In this document: in pieces, positions 57,359 to 64,000 of the stretch
Position numbering within the stretch: position 1 is the first letter of the stretch
Layout: each line of letters starts with the position of its first letter
Source of the DNA: Moorella mulderi DSM 14980
GTDB lineage: Bacteria; Bacillota; DSM-521; Neomoorellales; Neomoorellaceae
Reading direction: 5' to 3'
Assembly (NCBI RefSeq): GCF_001594015.1
Contig: NZ_LTBC01000009.1
Location: 1-64,000 of the forward strand
Length of the DNA: 64,000 nt
Notes under the pieces: generated by a model
Database searches by the model: none
What the model was told of the DNA's origin: nothing
The model's input: the letters and a program-made list of their open reading frames with translations, nothing else
Program-made: the position numbers and the translations under genes

Positions 57359-58597
57359 TTATTGTCGAATGGTGAAGACGGCCCGGATTGCCCTGGTAAT
57401 TTCCTGGCCAAGGGATGCCCTGGCTACCGCTTCGCCGGTCACCAGGTCGACGTGGTCGATCTCTTTACCATCCCTGAAGACCGTCACCTGGCCGGCCTGC
57501 TGGCCCTCATTAACGGGAGCATTTAAAAGCGGCGGTAAATCTACCCTGGCAGTTACCTTTTCGGCCTTGCCCCGGATGCGGCTGACCCGCGCCCCAACTT
57601 TACCCTTGGTGATAGCTTTGACCTGTTCCACCCGGCCCTTGCCTACCGGTACCGTGGCTACCACCTGGCCGGGGCCGTAGAGCTGCTGGAAAGCCCACTG
57701 TTTATAAGCCCAGTTATAGAGCTTCATGGAATCGGTGAAATGGCCGTTAGGGGTTTCCACGCCCATGACCACGGCGATTAAACGCAGGCCTTCCCTTTCT
57801 ACCGTTGATACCAGGTTCAAGCCAGCGGCATCGGTAAAGCCGGTTTTAAAGCCGTCGGTCCCCGGGTACCAGTAGAGCATTTTATTGGTATTATCCAGGA
57901 TCGACAGGGGCTCCTTGCGGAAGGTGTAACGCTTGATGGAGGTCCACTCCCGGATTTTGGGGTACTTCAGGGCATAACGGGCAATAACGGCCATATCGTA
58001 GGCTGAAGTATAGTTTTGCTCATCATGGAGGCCATGGCAGTTGGTAAAATGGGTATTCTTTAAACCCAGTTCTTTAGCCTTGGCATTCATCATGGCTACA
58101 AAGGCTTCCTCCGAGCCAGCCAGGTGTTCGGCTACCGCCACTGCCGCGTCATTGGCCGAAGCTACGGCGATGGCAATAAGCATTTGTTCCAGGGGGAAGG
58201 TCTCCCCGGCGGCCAGGAAGACTTCCGATCCGCCAAAGCTTTCGGCCCGCTCGCTGGTCTGTACCGGTTCATCCAGCCTGGCCTGGCCACTGGCCACCAT
58301 GTCCATAGCTACCACCATGGTCATCAATTTGGTCATGCTGGCCGGGTAGTAACGGGCATGGGCATTTTTCTCCCAGAGGATCTCCCCCGTCTGGGGGTCC
58401 ATGAGGATAGCTCCTTTGGCGTCCAGGGTCAGACCTGCCGCTGCCTGATTGCCTGCAGCAGCCTGCGCCGGTTGCGCATCCACCGGCAGGGCCCCGGCTA
58501 CGCCAGCTGTTCCTGAACTTTCAGCCAATAATAAACCACCCGGTATTAAGCAAAACCCCAGGAGTAAGGCCAGTAATAGAATTCCTGTCTTACGCAC
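57359..58597 (-). CDS. dacF: D-alanyl-D-alanine carboxypeptidase DacF-like
   Basis: A 412-residue penicillin-binding protein that trims the terminal D-Ala of peptidoglycan stems. The three active-site motifs are present: SMTK at 87-90, SAND near 148 and KTGF near 253. The N-terminus has a signal sequence (ILLLALLLGFCLIPGGLLLA) and the C-terminal PBP5 domain covers about 310-395. It lies directly upstream of spoIIAA, as in other sporulating bacteria, where it may be part of the forespore programme. An amphipathic C-terminal helix (GQEITRAIRAVFTIRQ) can bind the membrane. Confidence 0.95.
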   Translation of the reverse strand: MRKTGILLLALLLGFCLIPGGLLLAESSGTAGVAGALPVDAQPAQAAAGNQAAAGLTLDAKGAILMDPQTGEILWEKNAHARYYPASMTKLMTMVVAMDMVASGQARLDEPVQTSERAESFGGSEVFLAAGETFPLEQMLIAIAVASANDAAVAVAEHLAGSEEAFVAMMNAKAKELGLKNTHFTNCHGLHDEQNYTSAYDMAVIARYALKYPKIREWTSIKRYTFRKEPLSILDNTNKMLYWYPGTDGFKTGFTDAAGLNLVSTVEREGLRLIAVVMGVETPNGHFTDSMKLYNWAYKQWAFQQLYGPGQVVATVPVGKGRVEQVKAITKGKVGARVSRIRGKAEKVTARVDLPPLLNAPVNEGQQAGQVTVFRDGKEIDHVDLVTGEAVARASLGQEITRAIRAVFTIRQ

Positions 58598-58665
58598 CCC
58601 ACCGCCCCCTCGCCAGGCTTGTTCTCTTTTAACTTATATTAGCGATGGGGGGAAAATATGAGCAT

Positions 58666-59835
58666 TTATTTCATCAACATAGAAGCAAAGCTCTCCCCTG
58701 CCAGATCATACGGTACACCCAGTAGTTCAGCCACTGTGGCACCCAGGTCGGCGAAGGTGGACCGGACACCCAGATCTACCGGCTGGATGCGGTTGCCGTA
58801 GACCAAAAGGGGTACATACTCCCGGGAGTGATCGGTGCTGGGGGTTGTGGGGTCGCAGCCGTGGTCGGCGGTAAGCACCAGGACATCTTTTTCATTTAAA
58901 GCCTCGAGTAACTCCGGCAGGCGCCGGTCAAAGGCTTCCAGGGCCGCGGCGTAGCCGGCCACGTCGTTGCGGTGGCCGTAGCGCATATCAAAGTCCACCA
59001 GGTTGGTAAAGATGAGGCCGCGATTACTTTCCCGGATAAAGTTACGGGTCTGGTCCACACCATCCATATTGTCGTGGGTATGAATCCAGCGGCTGATGCC
59101 CCGGCCGGCAAAGATGTCTTTTATTTTACCCACTGCCATGACCTGGAGGCCGGCGTTCATGACGGCATCCAGCAGGGTGGGCCGGGGTGGCTCCAGGGAA
59201 AAATCCTGCCGCCGGTCGGTGCGGATGAAATGCCCCGGTTCCCCAACGAAGGGCCGGGCAATTACCCGGCCTACCGCATGTTCACCCCTCAGTAGTTGCC
59301 GGGCAATTTTACAGTAACGGTAGAGTTCCTGCACGGGGATGACGTCTTCGTGGGCCGCAATCTGGAAGACACTGTCGGCCGAGGTGTAAACAATGGGGTA
59401 ACCCGTCCGCATATGTTCGGCGCCCAACTCTTCGATGATAACCGTACCGGAGGCCGGTTTGTTGCCCAGGACCTTGCGGCCGATAGCCTTTTCAAAGGGC
59501 TCGATAATTTCCGGCGGGAAGCCGCTGGGATAAAGGGGGAAGGGCCGCTCTAAAATCAGGCCGGCCAGCTCCCAGTGGCCGCTGGTGGTGTCCTTGCCGG
59601 CCGTCCGGGAAGCCATTTTACCATAGGCGGCTGCAGGGGCGGCTACCGGGGCAATGCCCTTGAGGGGGAGAATATTGCCCAGCCCCAGCCGCGCCATATT
59701 TGGCAGGTGCAGGTCTACCGCAGCGGCGATATTCCCCAGGGTATTGCTGCCTTCGTCGCCATATTTGGCGGCATCGGGCAGGGCGCCGACGCCAACGCTG
59801 TCTAGAACGATGAGAATGACGCGATCTAAGACCAT
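58666..59835 (-). CDS. deoB: Phosphopentomutase DeoB
   Basis: DeoB moves phosphate between C1 and C5 of ribose and deoxyribose in nucleoside breakdown. The 389 residues include the N-terminal metal site [16 protein letters not shown], the Thr in [14 protein letters not shown] and the metal-binding [20 protein letters not shown]. Start ATG 59835 follows GCGGAGG; the frame upstream to 59865 overlaps xerD. It lies just after xerD in the usual order xerD-deoB. Confidence 0.96.
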   Translation of the reverse strand: MVLDRVILIVLDSVGVGALPDAAKYGDEGSNTLGNIAAAVDLHLPNMARLGLGNILPLKGIAPVAAPAAAYGKMASRTAGKDTTSGHWELAGLILERPFPLYPSGFPPEIIEPFEKAIGRKVLGNKPASGTVIIEELGAEHMRTGYPIVYTSADSVFQIAAHEDVIPVQELYRYCKIARQLLRGEHAVGRVIARPFVGEPGHFIRTDRRQDFSLEPPRPTLLDAVMNAGLQVMAVGKIKDIFAGRGISRWIHTHDNMDGVDQTRNFIRESNRGLIFTNLVDFDMRYGHRNDVAGYAAALEAFDRRLPELLEALNEKDVLVLTADHGCDPTTPSTDHSREYVPLLVYGNRIQPVDLGVRSTFADLGATVAELLGVPYDLAGESFASMLMK

Positions 59836-59861
59836 TGTAGATATTGCCTCCGCAAATATTC

Positions 59862-60749
59862 TCACGCCCGCGGGTGGGTACGGTCGTAAACCTCGCGGAT
59901 CTTTTTCCTGGTAAGATGGGTGTAGATCTGGGTCGTACCAATGTCGGCATGACCTAGAAGCTCCTGGACCGAACGCAGGTCAGCGCCATTTTCCAGCAGG
60001 TGGGTGGCAAAGGAATGGCGCAGGGTATGGGGCGTTATCTCCTTTTTCAAGTTGGCTGCCCGGGCATAGCCTTTAAGGATCTTCCAGCAACCCTGGCGGG
60101 AAAGACGCCGGCCGTGCTGGTTGACAAAGAGAGCCGGTTCCGCCGTCTTTTTGATTAGTTTGCCCCGCCCGTTCTCCAGGTATGTCCGCACGTGGAAACA
60201 GGCCACCTGGCCCATGGGAACCACCCTTTCCCGGGAACCCTTGCCCAGGCAGCGGACAAATTCCCCCTCCAGGTTAACCTGGTCCACATTGAGGGCCACC
60301 AGTTCCGAAACCCGCAGGCCTGTGGCATAAAGCAATTCCAGCATTGCTTTATCCCTTAAACCCGCCGGCGTATCCGGGCGCGGCTGGTTGAGGAGCCTCT
60401 CAACCTCATCCACCGTCAATACCTGGGGTAGTTTTTTTAGTTGCCGGGGGGATTCCAGGTTGGCCGTAGGATCGCTTTCCACCAGGCGTTCCCTTAACAA
60501 AAAGTGGTAAAAGGATTTCAAGGCCGCCAGGTGTTGGGAAATCGTAGCTGGCGACCGGCCTTCCTGCTGCATTTTCATCAGGTAGGCTACCAGCAAACCG
60601 TGGTTAACCTCCCGTAAAGATTTTACCCCACCATTTTCCAGGTAATGCAAAAACTGCTGCAGGTCGCTGTTATAGGAAGCCAGGGTATTTTCCGCCAGCC
60701 CCCGTTCCACCACCAGGTAGTAAAGAAATTCATCCACCAGCTCACGCAC
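59862..60749 (-). CDS. xerD: Site-specific tyrosine recombinase XerD
   Basis: A 295-residue tyrosine recombinase that resolves chromosome dimers. The N-terminal core-binding domain covers 1-95. The catalytic residues are in [10 protein letters not shown] (Arg146), [11 protein letters not shown] (His/Arg), [13 protein letters not shown] (His and the nucleophile Tyr). It is at the normal family length and in the usual neighbourhood with spoIIM upstream and deoB downstream; it is therefore the housekeeping recombinase and not an element-encoded integrase. Confidence 0.95.
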   Translation of the reverse strand: MRELVDEFLYYLVVERGLAENTLASYNSDLQQFLHYLENGGVKSLREVNHGLLVAYLMKMQQEGRSPATISQHLAALKSFYHFLLRERLVESDPTANLESPRQLKKLPQVLTVDEVERLLNQPRPDTPAGLRDKAMLELLYATGLRVSELVALNVDQVNLEGEFVRCLGKGSRERVVPMGQVACFHVRTYLENGRGKLIKKTAEPALFVNQHGRRLSRQGCWKILKGYARAANLKKEITPHTLRHSFATHLLENGADLRSVQELLGHADIGTTQIYTHLTRKKIREVYDRTHPRA

Positions 60750-60832
60750 GGCGCACCACCATTCCCCTTAAGTTTACCAGATTATTTCCACATGTACAGG
60801 TAAAAGTCCTCCATCAGCGCCAAAAAAAGCCA

Positions 60833-60864
60833 TAAAAAACCCGCCTCTAGCAGGCGGATTTTTT
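60833..60864 (-). terminator. Terminator after the spoIIM unit
   Basis: CCGCCT and AGGCGG form a 6-bp stem with a 5-base loop (60841-60857), with A-rich and T-rich flanks (60833-60839, 60858-60864). On the minus strand the stem is followed by GGTTTTTTATGG. It separates the 60872-61745 unit from xerD. Confidence 0.75.
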
Positions 60865-60871
60865 ATACCCT

Positions 60872-61111
60872 TTATTCACCCCGGTAAAAGCTTCTTAACT
60901 TCTCTAATAAACCCTCCAGGCCTGTATCCCCGGCTGCCGGGGCAGCAGCCGGTTGTTCCTGTTGCTGGACGGCAGCCGGACTGTTACTCTGGGTTGCCAG
61001 GTTCGATCGTCCACTCCCCACCAGCTGTCCCAGCAAGACGGCGGCCACCAGTACGGCCGCCAGTAGCCAGACAACCTTCTGCCGCCATTTACTAATGGCA
61101 ACTACAATCAT
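60872..61111 (-). CDS. Small single-span membrane protein in the spoIIM-xerD gap
   Basis: I do not recognise this 79-residue protein. It has an N-terminal basic patch (ISKWRQK), one membrane helix (VVWLLAAVLVAAVLLGQLVG) and a Gln/Ala/Pro-rich linker ending in GLEGLLEKLRSFYRGE. It starts after GGAGGGATAGGGG, follows spoIIM by about 20 bases and ends before a terminator. The position between spoIIM and xerD suggests it is co-expressed with spoIIM, but I see no family match. Confidence 0.7.
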   Translation of the reverse strand: MIVVAISKWRQKVVWLLAAVLVAAVLLGQLVGSGRSNLATQSNSPAAVQQQEQPAAAPAAGDTGLEGLLEKLRSFYRGE

Positions 61112-61130
61112 CCCCTATCCCTCCAATCTT

Positions 61131-61745
61131 TTAAAAATAATTAAGTACCACCCTGGCAAAAACCGGCGCCAGGTAAGCCTCTACCAGTCCCCCACCTACT
61201 ACCAGTACCGTTACCAGCAACATGAAAAAGGAATAAGCTAAAAACCGTGGTAAAATGCCCTTTTCACTTAAGCTTCGCCCGCGCATTAAACCGGTGGAGA
61301 AGGAAATGCCCAGCATAGCCGCCACAAATAAGGCCGGGATCTGGATAAGATTGGGCGGCAGGATGGCCAGCAGGGAAAAGGCCACTCCCTGGAAGGCCTT
61401 CTGCTGCACCAAAAAGCCGACGGTGAAACCCAGGATAAAGCCCTTTAAAAAGACAATGGCTACAATCAAAGGTATACCAATTACCGTTAAACCCAAAAAC
61501 CATACCAGGCCGGTCTCTTTAAGGGCATTGATAATGGCCTGGTAAACCCCTTTATACCCGCTTAAATCGCTAGCGTTAAATTGTTGCAAGACGTTATCCA
61601 GGTAGGCGGCCAGCTGGATTACCTGCTGTTGCTCCAGAAAGTAAATTGTAACCGTTCCGGCAATAATTCCTCCCAGGAAAAAGAAAAATACAACCAGATA
61701 TATGCCCAGGTTGTCCCTGATGTGCCTGGCAAGGGCCCTTTCCAC
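61131..61745 (-). CDS. spoIIM: Stage II sporulation protein M
   Basis: SpoIIM is an integral membrane part of the peptidoglycan-remodelling machine that drives engulfment. The 204 residues have about five membrane segments (for example IYLVVFFFFLGGIIAGTVTI and GLTVIGIPLIVAIVFLKGF), and the conserved ILPPNLIQIPALFVAAMLG. It starts at GTG. It is in the usual position near spo0A and xerD. Confidence 0.92.
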   Translation of the reverse strand: MERALARHIRDNLGIYLVVFFFFLGGIIAGTVTIYFLEQQQVIQLAAYLDNVLQQFNASDLSGYKGVYQAIINALKETGLVWFLGLTVIGIPLIVAIVFLKGFILGFTVGFLVQQKAFQGVAFSLLAILPPNLIQIPALFVAAMLGISFSTGLMRGRSLSEKGILPRFLAYSFFMLLVTVLVVGGGLVEAYLAPVFARVVLNYF

Positions 61746-61810
61746 CTCACTCCCTCCCCGGCCGGTAAGTCAGATATCATCCCCTAGATAGTTATGCCGC
61801 CGGAGGACAT

Positions 61811-62347
61811 TTATGCCTGCAAAATACGGGCAGCAGCCAGTAAACCGGCAATACTCTTGGCATCCTGGATAGTACCCTTAAAGATCTGGGCCACGGCTTC
61901 AGGCAAAGGCAGCCGTACAACTTCCAAAAATTCATCGGCATCGGCTTCTTCCCGGTGGGGTTTGAGGCCGGTGGCCAGGAAAAGGTACATGATTTCATCG
62001 GAAAAGCCTGGGGTAGAGTAGAAGGTTAAAAGCAGTTGCCATTCAGCTGCCGCCAGGCCCACTTCCTCGGCCAGCTCCCTGCGGGCGCAATTTACCGGTT
62101 CTTCCCCGGCATCAAGTTTGCCGGCCGGTATCTCCAGGGTTACCCGGCCAATAGGGTAACGGTACTGGCGGACAAGATAAACGTTTTTTTCTTTATCCAG
62201 GGCGATAATGGCTACTGCGCCCGGGTGTTCCACCACCTCGCGGCTGGCTTCACGGCCATCCGGCAGCCGTACCCGGTCCCGGCGCAGGTTTAAAATCCGG
62301 CCTTCATAGATGCGTTCGGAAGTCAGCAGTACTTCAGTAAGGTCCAT
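61811..62347 (-). CDS. NUDIX hydrolase, ADP-ribose pyrophosphatase type
   Basis: A 178-residue NUDIX enzyme. The Nudix box GKLDAGEEPVNCARRELAEE with VGL is present near 77-99. VRQYRYPIGRVTLEIPAG just before, and GFSDEIMYLFLATGL after, are typical of ADP-ribose pyrophosphatases, which clear ADP-ribose. GGGAGG precedes the ATG. It lies between spo0A and spoIIM, a conserved place in related genomes. Confidence 0.93.
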   Translation of the reverse strand: MDLTEVLLTSERIYEGRILNLRRDRVRLPDGREASREVVEHPGAVAIIALDKEKNVYLVRQYRYPIGRVTLEIPAGKLDAGEEPVNCARRELAEEVGLAAAEWQLLLTFYSTPGFSDEIMYLFLATGLKPHREEADADEFLEVVRLPLPEAVAQIFKGTIQDAKSIAGLLAAARILQA

Positions 62348-62411
62348 TTTTATCTCCCTCCCTAAAAACTATGTCACTATATGTTGGCCTGCAGGGCACC
62401 TTAAGAAATAA

Positions 62412-62435
62412 GAAACTGGCGTTAGCGCCAGTTTC
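62412..62435 (-). terminator. Terminator after spo0A
   Basis: GAAACTGGCG and CGCCAGTTTC form a 10-bp stem with a 4-base loop, followed on the minus strand by TTATTTCTT. It lies 21 bases after the spo0A stop. Confidence 0.85.
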
Positions 62436-62455
62436 CCCCCTGACCTCCTGCAGGT

Positions 62456-63229
62456 TTAATTTATCTTGGCCCCTATTCTCAGTTTATCGGCGATCATGGC
62501 AATAAATTCCGAGTTGGTCGGTTTGCCTCGTTCTACATTAATAGTATAACCAAAGAATTTATTCATCATCTCCACGTTGCCCCGGTCCCAGGCCAGCTCG
62601 ATGGCATGGCGGATGGCGCGCTCTACCCGGCTGGGAGTGGTCATAAATTTACGCGCCACCAGGGGATAAAGTTCTTTCGTCACCGCACCCAGGAGGCTGA
62701 TGTCATCAATGACCATCAGGATGGCTTCCCGTAAGTATTGATAACCCTTAATGTGGGCCGGCACCCCCATCTGGTGGATTATCCTGGTTACTTCAATATC
62801 CATATTGCGCCCGCCGCGATTTGCCTGGGCGGGTGCTGCCGGCAGGGCCTGCCCGTTGGCCAGCTGGCGCAAGCGGTTGCCCAAGACTTCCAGATCAAAG
62901 GGTTTAAGTATGTAGTAATCGGCCCCCAGCTCCATGGAACGCATGGTCATGTTCTCCTGGCCCAAAGCCGTCAGGATGACTATTTTCGGCCGCGGTTCAT
63001 AGTTTAAAGCATGGAGTTGTTCCAGAACACCAATGCCGTCGAGATGGGGCATGATTATATCTAGAATTACTACGTCCGGCTCCTGTTCCTGGATAAGCTG
63101 CAGGGTTTCATGGCCATTGTGGGCTATCCCCGATAAAATAAAATCCTGTTGCTCATTAAAGAATTCCTCCAGTACTTCACAAAATTCCCGATTATCATCG
63201 GCAATTAATACTTTAATAGGTTCTTTCAT
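62456..63229 (-). CDS. spo0A: Sporulation master response regulator Spo0A
   Basis: Spo0A, when phosphorylated, turns on entry into sporulation. The 257 residues have the receiver domain with the acidic pair DD at 11-12, phospho-acceptor Asp57 ([10 protein letters not shown]) and Lys in ILKPFD. The C-terminal DNA-binding domain is characteristic ([35 protein letters not shown]). GGAGGCGGG lies before the ATG. Upstream, at 63283-63297, GACGTCGAA on the minus strand is a near match to its own Spo0A box, suggesting autoregulation. Confidence 0.97.
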   Translation of the reverse strand: MKEPIKVLIADDNREFCEVLEEFFNEQQDFILSGIAHNGHETLQLIQEQEPDVVILDIIMPHLDGIGVLEQLHALNYEPRPKIVILTALGQENMTMRSMELGADYYILKPFDLEVLGNRLRQLANGQALPAAPAQANRGGRNMDIEVTRIIHQMGVPAHIKGYQYLREAILMVIDDISLLGAVTKELYPLVARKFMTTPSRVERAIRHAIELAWDRGNVEMMNKFFGYTINVERGKPTNSEFIAMIADKLRIGAKIN

Positions 63230-63282
63230 TGTATTTCATCCCGCCTCCTAAAGCCCCATGTCATTTTTTAGGCGAGATAGTT

Positions 63283-63297
63283 TTCGACGTCAACAGG
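63283..63297 (-). promoter_or_regulatory. Possible Spo0A box upstream of spo0A
   Basis: The minus strand reads GTTGACGTCGAAAAC, with CGTCGAA matching the Spo0A box TGTCGAA in six of seven bases. It lies about 55 bases upstream of the spo0A start. Autoregulation of spo0A through such boxes is known in Bacillus; here it is a prediction. Confidence 0.45.
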
Positions 63298-63337
63298 GGA
63301 TAATCCTTCCAATCGCATAAAGAAGCAAAACTTTTGG

Positions 63338-64000
63338 TTATCCAACATCTATTTCCATTATATGTAAATTTCCAGGGGATTCGACGACAGTTCCCCTGGT
63401 TGGTGAGACAAGATCTGTTTCCTGGATCATCCATTCGGCCAGCACTCCATACCCCCTGGTAGGATCGTTAATAAACACATGGGTTACGCCCCCCACCAGT
63501 TGCCCATCCTGGAGAATGGGGCTGCCGCTCATACCCTGGATAATGCCTCCCGTTAAGGCCAGTAGCCGGGGATCGGTTATACGTAGGACCAGCCCCCTGC
63601 CACTGGCTCGCTGGTGGGGCATAACCCGTTCAATTTCCACCTGAAACCTTTCTACCTTTTCTCCCTCAACTACAGTTAAAATCTCGGCAGGTCCCGGGTG
63701 CACCGTCTCCGCCAGGGCCACCGGTAAAGGCGAGGTAAAAAAACCGGGAATATTACCCGTTATTGTTCCAAATATGCCAACTGTGGTATTCTTCTGGATT
63801 ATGCCACTAAAGCTGCTGTTTTCCAGGAATACACCTATTTTTTCCCCCGGCTGGCCCCGCCTCCCCTGGTGAATCCCCTGGATGGCTGCCGCGACAATCC
63901 GGCCACCGCTGATATTCATTCCCGTCTGGCCATCGCTGCCGGTAACGATATGCCCTAAAGCGCCAAAGATACTCTTGTCCTGGTCATAAAAAGTTAACGT
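63338..64000 (-). CDS. spoIVB: SpoIVB peptidase, C-terminal part (5' end outside window)
   Basis: SpoIVB is the serine peptidase the forespore sends to trigger pro-sigma-K processing. The frame runs off the right edge. Within the visible 220 residues are SIFGALGHIVTGSDG, with the catalytic His, and GGIIQGMSGSPILQDG, with the catalytic Ser and oxyanion GMSGSP. The N-terminal signal and PDZ domain are outside the window. Gene order spoIVB-spo0A matches other sporulating Firmicutes. Confidence 0.95.
   Translation of the reverse strand, partial: TLTFYDQDKSIFGALGHIVTGSDGQTGMNISGGRIVAAAIQGIHQGRRGQPGEKIGVFLENSSFSGIIQKNTTVGIFGTITGNIPGFFTSPLPVALAETVHPGPAEILTVVEGEKVERFQVEIERVMPHQRASGRGLVLRITDPRLLALTGGIIQGMSGSPILQDGQLVGGVTHVFINDPTRGYGVLAEWMIQETDLVSPTRGTVVESPGNLHIMEIDVG

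Noticed and set aside
57340-57370. TGTCGAA near the dacF stop as a fourth copy of the two-part motif
   Set aside because: It is inside the dacF coding end and lacks the GCAGGA half in the right orientation and spacing.
59862-60749. XerD considered as a phage or element integrase with an attachment site
   Set aside because: It lies in the conserved spoIIM-xerD-deoB neighbourhood with no element genes or attachment repeats nearby.

Overview
The window looks like the chromosome of a spore-forming, strictly anaerobic Firmicute of the Moorella (thermophilic acetogen) type. This is inferred from gene content, not from a database search: an electron-bifurcating [FeFe]-hydrogenase HydABC set, heterodisulfide-reductase-like proteins, an oxygen-sensitive class III ribonucleotide reductase, and a clostridial sporulation neighbourhood (spoIVB, spo0A, spoIIM, xerD, deoB, dacF, spoIIAA, spoIIAB, sigF). 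I found no rRNA, tRNA or CRISPR array.

Layout. 1-0.3 kb: the 3' end of an IS3-family element that cuts off a chemotaxis-type operon. 0.3-6.3 kb (minus): cheB, a triple-CheW protein and a soluble double-tip chemoreceptor, preceded by two c-di-GMP-I (GEMM) riboswitch candidates with a small ORF between them. 6.3-9.5 kb (minus): nrdG and nrdD behind a cobalamin riboswitch. 9.5-20.5 kb: two divergent MerR-like regulators with a shared Cys-rich tail, then (plus) an HdrDC-like protein, a very large HdrA-MvhD fusion and an NADH-oxidase-like flavoprotein, then hydC-hydB-hydA. 20.6-22.2 kb: a small unknown protein, a CBS-GGDEF protein and a GGDEF remnant. 22.3-26.7 kb (minus): ECF sigma factor, membrane-anchored partner, NEW3-domain protein and ABC transporter. 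26.8-31.5 kb (minus): OsmC, SWIM and SNF2 proteins. 31.7-35.4 kb (plus): ChrB-N-like protein, P-type ATPase and a coiled-coil repeat protein. 35.5-40.2 kb: aminotransferase, FAH-family enzyme, dodecin, HepT/MntA pair, YjbQ and a YheO-type regulator.

40.3-52.1 kb (minus) is the most unusual block: RidA, a threonine-synthase-like PLP enzyme, a complete polyamine-type ABC transporter, two DUF917-family proteins, an Asp/Glu/hydantoin racemase homologue, AroM, a Cys-tailed protein I do not recognise and an M20 amidohydrolase, followed by the YheO-type regulator. It reads as an uptake and breakdown route for a (thio)hydantoin- or amide-like nitrogen compound; the substrate is not identified.

52.5-54.0 kb is a decayed ISNCY-like element. 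54.1-55.6 kb (plus) carries a split UxaA-family lyase behind a near-consensus promoter. 55.7-64.0 kb (minus) is the sporulation and housekeeping neighbourhood, with spoIVB running off the right edge.

Cross-cutting signal: a two-part motif (GCAGGA, then TGTCGAA, the Spo0A-box sequence, about 13 bases later) occurs three times on the minus strand, upstream of the chemotaxis/GEMM region, of the cobalamin riboswitch-nrdDG unit, and of ridA.
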